NCBI RefSeq assembly: GCF_014384885.1
Contig: NZ_JACRST010000008.1
Location: 1-64,000, forward strand
Source: Ligaoa zhengdingensis
Lineage (GTDB): Bacteria; Bacillota; Clostridia; Oscillospirales; Ruminococcaceae
DNA length: 64,000 nucleotides
Reading direction: 5' to 3'
The notes under the pieces were generated by a model. The model worked only from the letters and a program-made list of their open reading frames with translations. It was not told the DNA's origin and searched no databases. The translations under genes were made by a program, and so were the position numbers. Shown here one piece after another: positions 15,983 through 26,800 of this stretch (positions are counted from its first letter, which is position 1; the number at the start of each line of letters is the position of its first letter).

Positions 15983-16819
15983 TCAAACCGTTTGGTTCAG
16001 CAGGCGGCAATGCTCCGCGTCATGGCGCTCCTGCTCCTTATAAAATGTGTTGCGCTTCATCAGCTCGTCGTAGTCCACCAAGTGGCCGTCGAAGTCCGGG
16101 CCGTCGACACAGGCGAACTTGATCTCGCCGCCCACTGAAACGCGGCAGCCGCCGCACATGCCGGTGCCGTCGATCATGATCGGGTTAAGCGACACCAGCG
16201 TCTTGATGCCGTATGGCTCTGTGACCTTGGAGACAAACTTCATCATCGGGATCGGCCCAATGGCGATGACCAGGTCATACTGATTGCCAGCGTCGATGAG
16301 CTCCTGCAATTTGTTGGTGACAAAGCCCTTCTCACCGTATGTACCGTCGTCGGTGGTGATATAAAGGTGGTTGCACACTTTTTTGAAGTCATCCTCCAGG
16401 ATGACGATGTCCTTGCTGCGGAAACCTGCGATCACATCGACCTCACAGTCCATATTGTACAGTGCCTTGGCGGAGGGATATGCGATTGCATTGCCCACGC
16501 CGCCGCCGATCACACAGGCCCTTTTATAGCCTTCCAGTTCGGTCGCCTTGCCCAGCGGGCCGACAAAATCGGCCAGAAAATCGCCTTCGTTCATCTGGGC
16601 GAGCATCTTGGTGGAGCGGCCCACCGCTTGAAAGATGATGGTGACTGTGCCGCGCTGGGCGTCGGTATCTGCGATGGTAAGAGGGACGCGCTCCCCGTGG
16701 CTGTCGATGCGGAAGATGATGAACTGGCCCGCCTTGGCTTTCTTGGCAATAAACGGCGCCTCCACTTCCATCCGCGTCACCGCGCTGTTGAGCTGCTCCT
16801 TTTTCACTATTTGAAACAA
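15983..16819 (-). CDS. nfnA: NADH/FAD-binding small subunit of NfnAB
   Basis: A 278-residue ferredoxin-NADP reductase-like protein: an FAD domain (PLTIADTD), an NAD domain (CVIGGGVGNAIAYPSAKAL) and a C-terminal [2Fe-2S] region with MCGGCRVSVGG and FACVDGPDFDGH. This matches NfnA/sulfide dehydrogenase beta subunits. A TTG at 16819 is preferred: it has AAAGGAG 7 nt upstream and gives FQIVKKEQL at the N-terminus, the family's usual beginning. ATGs further upstream would add unrelated residues. The gap to nfnB is 19 nt. Confidence 0.85.
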   Translation of the reverse strand: MFQIVKKEQLNSAVTRMEVEAPFIAKKAKAGQFIIFRIDSHGERVPLTIADTDAQRGTVTIIFQAVGRSTKMLAQMNEGDFLADFVGPLGKATELEGYKRACVIGGGVGNAIAYPSAKALYNMDCEVDVIAGFRSKDIVILEDDFKKVCNHLYITTDDGTYGEKGFVTNKLQELIDAGNQYDLVIAIGPIPMMKFVSKVTEPYGIKTLVSLNPIMIDGTGMCGGCRVSVGGEIKFACVDGPDFDGHLVDYDELMKRNTFYKEQERHDAEHCRLLNQTV

Positions 16820-16950
16820 AACAAACACTCCTTTTGCGCTCATTACTGGAACAATTCTAAACTTGATAAAAAAATAACACCAAATATAGAATTCTTTAGA
16901 ACTTCTACCTATGATTATATCGGATATACCTGCTTTTATCAACAGAAAAA

Positions 16951-16978
16951 AGCAGGGAACGATAAAAAATTCCCTGCT
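16951..16978 (-). terminator. Terminator of the large amidase/Big_2 gene
   Basis: AGCAGGGAA pairs with TTCCCTGCT around a 10-nt loop, with A- and T-runs on both sides. It lies about 50 nt past the stop codon. The rest of 16820-17029 holds the nfnA leader and no visible gene. Confidence 0.8.
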
Positions 16979-17029
16979 CTTTTTAATAAATTTTTATTGC
17001 TTTTTCTCATATATTTGGGGATATGGTTG

Positions 17030-20000
17030 TCATTCCTCTTCGACTGTAACCGTGCAGGAGGCCGATTTTCCGTTCTTGGCAGTCGCCTTGATGGTGACCT
17101 TGCCGGGAGCTCTGGCCGTGACCTTGCCGCCGGACACCGAAGCGATCTTGTCGTCACTCGACGTCCAGGTGACCGATCCGCCCGTACCATCCGGCAAAAG
17201 CTCTGCGGTCAGCACACCGTTTTCCCCCACCACAAGGTCGAGCTCATCGGTGTCGAGCCGCACCTCCTCCGGGCCGGACTCCGGCGCGGAGGAGGACGAA
17301 CCGCCGCCCGTATCCGCCTTACCAGTCACCACACATTCGGCAGTCTTGTTGCCGTCCGCAGTTTTGATAGTAGCAACCACGATATCGGTGACATCGCTCG
17401 TGATCCCCTCATCCACACTGACGATGCCGTCCGAGTCCACGCTGATACCCAGGCCGCCCTTCTTCATGCTCCAAGTCACCTTGGCGGTGGCGCCGGAGGG
17501 ACGGATCGTCGCAATCAACTGTTCGGAGCTGCCCGCTTTGATTGTCAGGGAGCTGCTGTCCAACCGGACCGAGGTTGCCGACGGGGTCTCCACGACGTTG
17601 ATGGTGACGGTATCGGTCTTGGTGGTGCTGGTGTCCTTTGCAGTCACCGTCACCTTGACCTTGCCCGCCTTCTTGGCCGTCAGGATGCCGCTGCTCTTGT
17701 TGATCGTGGCGACGTTCGTGTCGTCCACCGACCAGGTGAGCGAGACATTGCTCGCATCCCCCGGCGTGACAATCGCCTCGAAGGAATAATTGTCCCCCAC
17801 CACGAGCTCGTCGTCGTAGTCGTCAACCTTCACCGAGGTGAGCTTTGATCCGGTGGCTTCGGCAGTGACCGTCACCACGCAGCTCGCCGTCTTTTTACCG
17901 TCGCGTGTGGTCGCGGTGATGGTCGCTGTTCCCACGGCCTTTGCGGTCACCTTTCCGCTCGCGCTCACTGTGGCGACGCTCTCTTTGCTGCTGGTCCAAG
18001 TCACCTTGTCATCGGTCGCGTCGTTCGGCTTCACCGTGGCCTCCAAGGTGGCGCTCTCGCCTACCGCCAGGGACAGGGTGGAACGGTCGAGGGTTACACC
18101 GGTCACCGGCACGGTCTCTTCGTCCTCTTCCTCTTCGTCATCCCAATCGACGCCCCCGCCGGAGGAGCTGCCAGCCGCTGCTGCCAGGTAATCGTTGATC
18201 GCGTTGGCGATGCCCGCCGCCACAGAGCGCTGATAGCTGCTGCTGAGCATCTTCTCGTATTCGGTGTTGTTGGTGAGGAACCCGGTCTCCGACAGGGTGG
18301 TCGCAAACTCGGAGGTGCGCGTCATATGGTAGAGGCCCTTTTTGCCACCGCGGTTGGTGGTATTCAGCGCGTTCGCCATACCGCTGGACACCCGGCTTGC
18401 CAGCCCCGATGAGAATCCGTAGAAATAGTAGGCTTCCGAACCGCGCACAGAGCTGTTGCTGCCCGCCGAATTGGCGTGCACGCTCACCAACACATGGGGA
18501 TTGAAGTCCTTGGCCTGCTGCATACGATCCTCCAACTCGACAAAACTGCTGTTGTTGAGCATTTTTACCGTAGCGCCGTTGTCTTCCAAGATGGATTTCA
18601 ACTTTTTGGCGATCGCCAGATTGATGTGGTACTCGTGCTGCCCCGGATAAGAACCGCTCGCGCCGACCGAATCGGCCGAATGGCCCGGGTCGATCCAGAT
18701 GCGGGCGCCGGAAAGGCCACCGGGCGAGTTCTTAAATTTGAACACCAGGTCGTTCCCCTCATAGGCCGCCGTATAACCGATAAAACCGTTGGAGTTCTTG
18801 AGGTTGAGTGTGACTGTAGAGCCCGAACCACTCATCGACGCGAACATCGGGTTGCTGCTGATCTTCGCACTGCCCGGCACCGAATCGGTGTAATGGAACT
18901 TGATGGTGATTTTTCCATTGGAATGGCCGAAGGTATAGGACACCGGCTTGTTGGTTGCAAAGGTGACGTAGGTATATCCGCCGCTGCTTTTGATAGAGGC
19001 GGAGGTGACCTTGTTGTTGTACAGGTCGTCGCCGCCTTGAATGACGCGGATGTCGTCGGCGTACACCCTGCGGCCGGATTCAAGCAGATAGTAGTAGTGG
19101 GTGCCGGTGCTGTCGGTATAGGCGAGCTTGTTACTCACCGTATAGTCGCGGGCTCCCTGACAGATCGGATAATAAGCGCTGTTGGAAATGTCGTTGAGCG
19201 TATCGTCCGGGAAGGTCTCAGCGCTCGGCACCTTGACCTCGATCAGCTCGCCGTCCCCAATCTCGATGGGCGGGGTGAGGGTGATCGCGCCGCTTTGCAG
19301 CGTGCGGCTCGCGCCGCCCGCAGAGGCAGTCACAACGACGCTGCCGATGTTGGTGTTGCCCTTGACCACCGGCGTCTTGTAGGTGCCGATATATTTTACA
19401 TACGACTCATTTTTCTCGGTCTGATCGTCCTCTTCGCTCGATTCCGCCTTGGTCAGATTGATGGTGGAGCCGTTGATCTTGGCGGTCACCGATGCATCGG
19501 GATAAGCCATGGCGGTCACCGTTAGAATCATGCCGCCCTCCAGGGTGGACGCCTCGGCCGGGGTGATCGATTTGAGCACCTCAGTCTTGCGGGTGATCGT
19601 GTAGGTGAGGTCCTGCTCCTTGTGTTTAAAATTGAAGGTGTTGGGACCCTCCTCCAGCTCCACCGTGATGTTGATGTAACCACTCTCGTTGCGCTCGATC
19701 TCCTCCCCGTTCATCAGCACCGGAAAGTCGGGGTCGGACGCACCCATGATGGTATAGGTGGGATTGGTGGTGGTGATGTTCATCTGAGAAGGCTGGGTGA
19801 GTTCCAGCTTCTCCAGGATGTAGCTGAGGTCGATTTCGTCGTTCATCGCGCGGTGCAGGCGGTCGGTACTGCCCTGCACATTCGCAGTGATGGCCGCAAG
19901 CGAGTCAAACACACTGCCGCCGAAGCCCGCGATGTCGCGCGCCTCCAAATACTGCTGGGCCAGCTCCTCGCCGTCCCAGTTGTCGCCCACCTTGGTGGCC

Positions 20001-20989
20001 ATATGTACCGGGTAGACGGGGATGTCGTTTGCATCGCACAGCTCCCCCCACCAGGAGACCACGTTGGAAAAACGCAGATTGGGGTCGCTGGTGTATCCTG
20101 TCGCCTGTACCGCCACAAAGTCGGCCAGGCCGTCCTCCACCCATGCCTTGGTATCCGCATTGCCGTCGATCAGCGTCTGATAACCGGAGTTGGTATTGGA
20201 GCCTGCTTCATCGGACGACTGGTTGGCCCACACCGGCGGGGTATAGATGCCGACCTGTGTCTCTGGCGAGGCGTCGCGGATCGCCTCTGACACCGCGCGG
20301 AAAGCCGCTGCGGTCATCGACTTCATATAGTTAGCGTACCCCATGCCGGTCCCGCTCGCCTGGTAGGCCGCGAAACCGCCCGAGGATTGGTCCATGCAGA
20401 AGTTCTGGACAAACACCCCTGCGAGCGGATAACTGCCCGCCAGATCGGCCGCCTCATCCGCCAGATCGTCGAGCAGGGCGTTGTCGATATCGTCCTGACC
20501 GTGGAGCAGGTCAAGGGTCGCGTAAGCCAACAGATTCTGCTCCTGGGCCTTTTCGCACAGATAGCCGAGGGCGTCAAAGCCGTCCGCCTTGTAAATCGGC
20601 TCGCCATCGTACATGGTGTCCACTACCACGGCATTGGCGGTGAAGGAGACCGCGTCCGCGAGGGACTTGTCCACCTCCGCTTTGACCGACGCCTCGTCCG
20701 TACCGTTCCGAAGAAAATCGGTGCCAGGCACCAGAAAGACCGCGCGCAGCTCCCGCGGGCGCTGGAACGTCACCGGCGCGACCACTGCACTGTCCTCCTG
20801 GGAGGATTCCTCGCCGGAATCCTCCCCCGGCAGGCTTTCGCTCGCGCTGCTGTCCTCCTCCGAAGACCTGCTCATCCGTGCCTCCGTGTTGAGCGCGGCG
20901 AGCACGCCGGTGGTCAAGGTGATCACAAGAAAGATCGACGACAAGATGATCGCGATCACTTTCCGATTGTGAAATATATTTTTTGCCAC
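17030..20989 (-). CDS. Large exported N-acetylmuramoyl-L-alanine amidase with glycosidase-like and Big_2 domains
   Basis: About 1319 residues. An N-terminal membrane anchor or signal (IIAI region, residues 9-30) precedes an acidic linker. Then comes a TIM-barrel-like region (about 80-390, RAVFLVPGTDFL, VVVDTMYDGE) resembling GHL10/YngK-type hydrolases, and Ig-like and strand-rich modules. An Amidase_3 domain (about 762-936) has zinc ligands in IDPGHS, HEYHIN, VSVHAN and SETGFLTN. Four bacterial Ig (Big_2) units with GKVTAK-type motifs fill 956-1319. It probably cleaves and binds peptidoglycan at the cell surface. A GTG at 20989 with GGAAAGG upstream is preferred; a TTG at 21040 would add 17 residues. 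Confidence 0.85.
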   Translation of the reverse strand: MAKNIFHNRKVIAIILSSIFLVITLTTGVLAALNTEARMSRSSEEDSSASESLPGEDSGEESSQEDSAVVAPVTFQRPRELRAVFLVPGTDFLRNGTDEASVKAEVDKSLADAVSFTANAVVVDTMYDGEPIYKADGFDALGYLCEKAQEQNLLAYATLDLLHGQDDIDNALLDDLADEAADLAGSYPLAGVFVQNFCMDQSSGGFAAYQASGTGMGYANYMKSMTAAAFRAVSEAIRDASPETQVGIYTPPVWANQSSDEAGSNTNSGYQTLIDGNADTKAWVEDGLADFVAVQATGYTSDPNLRFSNVVSWWGELCDANDIPVYPVHMATKVGDNWDGEELAQQYLEARDIAGFGGSVFDSLAAITANVQGSTDRLHRAMNDEIDLSYILEKLELTQPSQMNITTTNPTYTIMGASDPDFPVLMNGEEIERNESGYINITVELEEGPNTFNFKHKEQDLTYTITRKTEVLKSITPAEASTLEGGMILTVTAMAYPDASVTAKINGSTINLTKAESSEEDDQTEKNESYVKYIGTYKTPVVKGNTNIGSVVVTASAGGASRTLQSGAITLTPPIEIGDGELIEVKVPSAETFPDDTLNDISNSAYYPICQGARDYTVSNKLAYTDSTGTHYYYLLESGRRVYADDIRVIQGGDDLYNNKVTSASIKSSGGYTYVTFATNKPVSYTFGHSNGKITIKFHYTDSVPGSAKISSNPMFASMSGSGSTVTLNLKNSNGFIGYTAAYEGNDLVFKFKNSPGGLSGARIWIDPGHSADSVGASGSYPGQHEYHINLAIAKKLKSILEDNGATVKMLNNSSFVELEDRMQQAKDFNPHVLVSVHANSAGSNSSVRGSEAYYFYGFSSGLASRVSSGMANALNTTNRGGKKGLYHMTRTSEFATTLSETGFLTNNTEYEKMLSSSYQRSVAAGIANAINDYLAAAAGSSSGGGVDWDDEEEEDEETVPVTGVTLDRSTLSLAVGESATLEATVKPNDATDDKVTWTSSKESVATVSASGKVTAKAVGTATITATTRDGKKTASCVVTVTAEATGSKLTSVKVDDYDDELVVGDNYSFEAIVTPGDASNVSLTWSVDDTNVATINKSSGILTAKKAGKVKVTVTAKDTSTTKTDTVTINVVETPSATSVRLDSSSLTIKAGSSEQLIATIRPSGATAKVTWSMKKGGLGISVDSDGIVSVDEGITSDVTDIVVATIKTADGNKTAECVVTGKADTGGGSSSSAPESGPEEVRLDTDELDLVVGENGVLTAELLPDGTGGSVTWTSSDDKIASVSGGKVTARAPGKVTIKATAKNGKSASCTVTVEEE

Positions 20990-21047
20990 TCTATCCAACC
21001 TTTCCCTGGGCCCCCGGCCCACCACATTTTTACATCTCAACCGGAGA

Positions 21048-22499
21048 TCAATCTAAAATTGATTCCAGATTCTTCAGTTCCTTGGCAACCTGCGACCGGC
21101 ACCCCGCATCCGGATTGAACAGCGAATCGTAGCGATAGAGGGCAAATCCCTGATACCGGCTCTGTTCGCGCGCGGAAACCACCTGCCGCTTCATCATATT
21201 GGAATTGTTGATAAAATCACTTTCGGAGTTACCGATTTTATAGGCCGCCAAGCCCACATACAGTTTCACCTTGGACACGCCGATCAGGTCGTTCCATTCC
21301 TCCAAAACCGACTGATACGGGGCGCTGGAATTGTTGTAGCCCCAGTAGATCTGGGGGCATATGTAATCGACATAACCGGTGTTGGTCACCCATTTTTCCA
21401 CATCGATGTACTGATGACTCCAGTTATTGCTGCGGTTGCCTTGGGGGCTGATGCCAAACGTGCAGGAGCTATCGATCGATTTGATCGCCTTGTAAACCCG
21501 TTTGACCAGCGTATCCACGTTCGACCGCCGCCAGTCGCCCAGGCTCTTGCCGCCGCCTGCGTTTTTATACTCCTTGTAAGCCGCGCTGTCAAAGCTGTTA
21601 TCGGGGGACGGATAAAAATAATCGTCGAAGTGAATGCCGTCGACATCGTAGTTGGAGACGATCTCCTCCACACCGTTTACAATCAGATCCTGAACCTCTT
21701 CGCGCGCGGGGTTGTAGTAGATACCGCCGTTGAACTCCACCACATTGTCGCTGCCCTCATCCAGCCACTGCTGCGCCTGGTTGTCGTCGCAGAGCGAGAC
21801 CTTGCTGCCGTTGGCACGCACACGGTAGGGGTTGATCCACGCCTCGATCTTCAGGCCGCGGGAATGCGCCGCCGAGACCATCACCTGCAGCGGGTCGTAG
21901 CCGGGGCTTTTCCCCTCTATATTGCCGGAGTTGACCAGGTACGACCAGGGGAAATAAGCCGAATCGTACAGCGCATCGGCAAACGGACGAACCTGCACGA
22001 TCACGGTGTTCAGTCCGAGGTCGGCGCAGTCGTCAAACGCCGCCCCGATGTTGGATTGGAACTGGCTCTTGCTTTTTCCCTTGATCATCGGCGCAAGATC
22101 GAGGTAAGAAATCCAAATCGCGCGCACTTCGCCCGAAATCGTGGGCGAAGCGCTCTCTGGTTCTGGCTCCTCAGAACTCTCAGGCGCGCTCTCCGGCTGG
22201 GAAGAGCTGGAGCTGCTTTCGGCCTGACTGGACGGAGCCTGTGAGCTGGAGGCGGATTCGGACGAAGCGGCACTCTGCGAGGACGATGAGGATTCCGACG
22301 AACTGCTTGATTCCAACGCCTCGGAATCATCCGTATCGGGGTATTCGCTCTGGGAGACGAGCGGTTCTTCATCTTCACGCGAAAGGATGATGTCCTCTCC
22401 GCTGATCATATCCTCGGGCACACTGGGTTTGTTGGATGAGCAGCCAGCGGCGGAAAGCATCAGCACTGCCGACAAAAAAATGGCAAGAAATTTTTTCAT
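21048..22499 (-). CDS. GHL10-family (DUF187) glycoside hydrolase-like lipoprotein
   Basis: A 483-residue lipoprotein with lipobox SAAGC (Cys about residue 20). A Ser/Glu-rich linker to about residue 115 is followed by a GHL10 barrel: GEVRAIWISYLDL, NTVIVQVRPFADALYDS, GLKIEAWINPYRVR, VDGIHFDDYFYP and VDYICPQIYWG. Family members are thought to act on peptidoglycan glycans; the acidic residues in HFDDYF are candidate catalytic ones. The ATG with GGGGGT 6 nt upstream is chosen. It lies ~60 nt before the large amidase gene, so both probably work on the same wall substrate. Confidence 0.88.
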   Translation of the reverse strand: MKKFLAIFLSAVLMLSAAGCSSNKPSVPEDMISGEDIILSREDEEPLVSQSEYPDTDDSEALESSSSSESSSSSQSAASSESASSSQAPSSQAESSSSSSQPESAPESSEEPEPESASPTISGEVRAIWISYLDLAPMIKGKSKSQFQSNIGAAFDDCADLGLNTVIVQVRPFADALYDSAYFPWSYLVNSGNIEGKSPGYDPLQVMVSAAHSRGLKIEAWINPYRVRANGSKVSLCDDNQAQQWLDEGSDNVVEFNGGIYYNPAREEVQDLIVNGVEEIVSNYDVDGIHFDDYFYPSPDNSFDSAAYKEYKNAGGGKSLGDWRRSNVDTLVKRVYKAIKSIDSSCTFGISPQGNRSNNWSHQYIDVEKWVTNTGYVDYICPQIYWGYNNSSAPYQSVLEEWNDLIGVSKVKLYVGLAAYKIGNSESDFINNSNMMKRQVVSAREQSRYQGFALYRYDSLFNPDAGCRSQVAKELKNLESILD

Positions 22500-22752
22500 G
22501 TTGACCCCCATATTGAACCGTTTTTCTCCATATTGTAATGTAAAGTGCAAAAATGTACAAAGTTCCCCATTTTCAGTATCATCTTCATCATATACTTTAC
22601 GTAAAAAATTATCAATAGTTTAGTAGCAAATTCCCGACTTTTTATTGCACCGATTCGACCGCTTCATTGCAACAAATTTTGCCAGGCATCCGCCATTTTA
22701 CATATATGTGACCCGGAAAAGAGATATGCCCCTGTCCAAAACCAATCAAAAA

Positions 22753-22778
22753 CGGCAGACGGGTAACCCCGTCTGCCG
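22753..22778 (-). terminator. Terminator of pfkA
   Basis: A perfect 11-bp GC-rich stem with loop of 4 nt is followed by TTTTTGATT on the minus strand. The remaining space up to the GHL10 gene (22500-22752) is AT-rich and probably holds that gene's promoter, but no clear boxes were picked. Confidence 0.88.
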
Positions 22779-22804
22779 CTCTTTCAGATGTAAAAACTCC
22801 TCAA

Positions 22805-23779
22805 TTACAGAGAAACCTCTTCCGCGATGCGCACCAGATTGGTGTCGATGGTTTTGACCATCTCAAGGCCCTCGAGGATGTCGTAATCGACCACCTCGTT
22901 GCACTGTAAACCGACCACGCGGTTGCCAATGCCCTGCTCAAGCAGCTCCACCGCATGGTAGCCCATCTTAGTGGCTGCGACACGGTCCGTCAGGGACGGC
23001 GCGCCGCCGCGCTGCACATGGCCCAAAACACAGGCGCGGGTCTCGATGCCGGTGGCAGCCTCAATCTTCTTGGCCAGCTCTTCCACGCCGCCGACGCCCT
23101 CAGCCACCATCACGATAAAGTGCTGCTTACCGGTCTTGTGCGCGTTGCGGATCTTGTCGAGCACATCCTTCTCCAGATCGTAGGGAACCTCAGGCATCAG
23201 AATGACCGATGCGCCGCAGGCAATACCGGTATTGAGCGCGATATAGCCCGCTTTGCGACCCATGACCTCGACCACCGAGCAGCGGTCGTGCGATTGCGAA
23301 GTGTCGCGCAGGCGGTCGACCATGTCGCATACAGTGTTCATGGCAGTGTCATAGCCGATGGTATATTCCGTGGAGGAAATGTCGTTATCAATAGTGCCCG
23401 GCAGACCCACACAGGGGATCCCCTTCAGGGATAGATCGCGCGCGCCGCGGTAAGAACCGTCGCCGCCGATGACCACAACGCCGTCGATGCCCATTTTGAT
23501 GCAGGTTTCTTTCGCTTTCTCCACACCGGCATCCTCGCGGAATTCGGCGCAGCGGGCGGTGTAAAGGATCGTGCCGCCGCGGTGCATAATATCGGAAACT
23601 GAGAGATAATTGAGTTCCACCATATCGCCGTTGATGAGCCCGTTATAACCTCTTCTTACACCGAGCACACGCATCCCGCGGTGCAGGGCGGTGCGAACCA
23701 CCGCACGGATCGCCGCGTTCATGCCGGGGGCGTCGCCGCCGCTCGTGAGCACTGCAATCGTTTTCTGCTTATTTTCCAT
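22805..23779 (-). CDS. pfkA: ATP-dependent 6-phosphofructokinase
   Basis: A 324-residue protein of normal length. The motifs are LTSGGDAPGMNAAIRA (ATP binding), GGDGSYRGA, PGTIDNDI with the catalytic Asp, and EVMGRKAGYIAL. It phosphorylates fructose 6-phosphate to fructose 1,6-bisphosphate in glycolysis. It follows dnaE by about 115 nt, the usual clostridial and bacillar order. Pyruvate kinase, often next, is absent here. Confidence 0.97.
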   Translation of the reverse strand: MENKQKTIAVLTSGGDAPGMNAAIRAVVRTALHRGMRVLGVRRGYNGLINGDMVELNYLSVSDIMHRGGTILYTARCAEFREDAGVEKAKETCIKMGIDGVVVIGGDGSYRGARDLSLKGIPCVGLPGTIDNDISSTEYTIGYDTAMNTVCDMVDRLRDTSQSHDRCSVVEVMGRKAGYIALNTGIACGASVILMPEVPYDLEKDVLDKIRNAHKTGKQHFIVMVAEGVGGVEELAKKIEAATGIETRACVLGHVQRGGAPSLTDRVAATKMGYHAVELLEQGIGNRVVGLQCNEVVDYDILEGLEMVKTIDTNLVRIAEEVSL

Positions 23780-23895
23780 GACAATCTCTCCTATCTACAT
23801 TCTGTTTCAAAAACGGAATTGACAAAATTTAAACATCCTCGTTTATTATACCCGATGGCAGAACGGAGCGCTAGTCAAAAATGTTTCTTTTATAT

Positions 23896-26800
23896 TCATT
23901 TTTCTACGATTTTGACGTTTTCTTCCCCCAAAACTACGCGGAGCTGGCGCACCAACACGTCGTTGAGGTCGACCCACAGCGCGCGCGGGGCGCGGGTCAG
24001 GCGTCCGGTATCCGCAAACATGACAAACACCGGCGTGTTCCCCTCAAAAATTTCGAGCAGGTTTTTCGCGCGGTCAAACGCAGGCGCACCTACCGAAGGC
24101 GCTTTGAGATAGAGCTGGGGGCGTTTTTCTCGCGGCGCACCGGACGCTGGCTCCCCTGCTTCGCTGCGCTCCCCGCTTGTACTGACGGCGGATACGCGCT
24201 CACAAAGCAGCTTGGCAGCTTCCTCTTCGCGCACGCTGATCCGTCCCGCAAACGCCAACACAGCGCCCTTTTGCAACAGCGAGCCGTAGCTTTCCAGCGT
24301 TTTGGGGAACACCATCGCCTCCATCGAGCCGGTGGTGTCCTCGATCGTGAGAAACGCCATCGTCTCATTGCGGCGGGTGGTCTTGACCGACTTCCCGGTG
24401 ATGATCGCGACAATCTCCACGGGCAGGTTATCGTAGCCCTCGTTGGCCACCTCCAAAATTCGCTTGGCGCCGATCGCCTTGATCGCCGCCTGATACTCCC
24501 CCACCGGATGGCCGGAAAGGAACAGGCCGGTGGTCTCTTTCTCCATTGCCAGGCGCTCAGCCGATGAGTAGTCCGTCACGTCCGGCAGGCGGTATTCCTC
24601 CTTGGGCGCCCCGGCTGAGACGGTCTCAAACAGACTCACCTGACCTGCCACGTTCTTGTTTTTAATTTCGTCCAGATTGCCCAGTACCGCCTCATAGCCG
24701 GTGAGCATCTGCCTGCGGTTGGCTCCGAACGAATCGAGCGCCCCGCATTTAATCAGGCTTTCGATCGTTCGCTTGTTGAGATCCTTGCCGTGCATCCGTT
24801 CACAAAAATCGGTGAAGTTTTCAAAGCGTCCATTCTGCCGCTCAGCGAGCAGGTCGCGGATGAACCCGCGGCCGAGATTCTTCACTGCGAGCAGCCCGAA
24901 GCGGATGTCGTCCCCCACCACCGTGAAGCCCTCGTCGCTGAAATTGACATCGGGCGGCAGCACCCGGATCTGCAGCCGGCTGCATTCATCGATATATTCG
25001 ATGATCTTGTCGGTATTATCCAGCACACTGGTCATCAGCGCGGCCATAAACTCACGCGGATAATGGCATTTGAGGTAGGAAGTCTGATAAGCCACCACAG
25101 CGTAAGCTGCGGCGTGCGATTTATTGAACGCATAGGCAGCAAACGAACTCATTTCGTTGAAAATATCGTTGGCCACAGCCTCGGGCACGCCGTGCCTCAC
25201 CGCGCCCTCACACTCCCAGGTCCCGTCCTCATTTTGCAGGCCATAAATAAAGTTGTGGCGCTCCTTTTCCATCACGTCGGCCTTCTTTTTACTCATGGCG
25301 CGGCGCACCAGGTCGGCGCGCCCGTAGGAGTACCCGGCCAGCTGCCTGCAAATCTGCATCACCTGCTCCTGATAGACGATACAGCCGTAGGTCACATCCA
25401 AAATCGGCTGAAGCAGGGGATGCTTGTAGGTCACCAGTTCAGGGTTGTGGCGGTTTTTGGTGTACCGCGGGATCGACTCCATCGGGCCGGGTCGGTAGAG
25501 TGAGATCACCGCGATCATGTCCTCGATCGACTGCGGGCCGAGGCCGGCCAGGGTGCGGCACATGCCCGCCGATTCAAACTGGAACACCCCTTCGGTCTCG
25601 CCCTTGGTGAGCATCGCGAACACCGCCGGATCCTCCTGGGAAACCTCGTTGATGTCAAAATCCGGGGTGCGGCGGCGGATCATCCGCTGCGCGTCGTCGA
25701 TCACCGTGAGGGTGCGCAGGCCCAGAAAATCCATCTTCAGCAGGCCCAATTCCTCCAACGTGGTCATGGGGAACTGCGTCACCACCGACTCGTCGTTTTT
25801 AGAAAGCGGCACATAAGTGTCCACCGGGTCCCGGGTAATCACCACCCCCGCCGCATGGGTGGAGGAATGGCGCGGCATCCCTTCGAGGCTGCGCGCGGTG
25901 TCGATCAGCTCGTGCAGCTGTGGGTCGGATTCATAGTAATTTTTAAACTCGGCCGAAACCGCCAGGGCCTTGTCCAGGGTCATGTGCAGCTCCATCGGCA
26001 CCGATTTCGCCACTGCATCCACCGTCTGATAGGGGATCGCAAGGGCTCGTCCCACGTCGCGCAGCGCGCCGCGCGCCGCCATGGTACCGAAGGTGACAAT
26101 CTGCGCCACGTGATCCGCGCCGTATTTGTCCACCACGTAGTCGATCACCTGCTGCCGTTTCTCGTAACAAAAATCGATGTCGAAGTCGGGCATCGAGACG
26201 CGCTCAGGGTTGAGGAAGCGTTCAAACAGCAGGTTGTAGCGGATAGGGTCAATGCCGGTGATTCCGATGCAGTAAGCGGCGATGCTGCCCGCACCCGAAC
26301 CGCGCCCCGGTCCCACCGGAATGTCGTGGCTGCGCGCATAGTTGACAAAGTCGGATACAATCAGAAAATAGTCGACATAACCCATCTTGCGGATGACGCT
26401 GAGCTCGTACTCCAGACGCTCCACAATTGCGGGGTCTGGGGACGAGCCGTATCGCTTTTTCAGGCCGTCCCAGCAAAGGGAGGTAAAGTATTCGTCGTTG
26501 TCGCGGCCGTCGGGAGCGGTATAAAACGGCAGTTTGGTCACGCCGAACTCAAAATCGAGGTTGCACTGCTCCGCTACCCTGACGGTGTTATCCATGGCGC
26601 GCTCCAGCTGCGGAAACGCCTCCAGCATCTCCGCACGCGACTTGATGTAGAATTCCTCGGTTGCAAATTCCATGTCGGAGGGGTCGTTGACCGTGCGGTT
26701 GGTCTGGATGCAGACCAACACGTTCTGCATCTTCGCATCCTCCTTGCGGATGTAGTGCGCGTCGTTGGTGGCCACCAGCTCGACGCCGACCTCCTCCGCC

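Noticed and set aside
17030..18130. CRISPR-like or other DNA repeat array in the tail of the large amidase
   Set aside because: The repeats are protein-level Big_2 units that are too diverged in DNA, with no spacer pattern.
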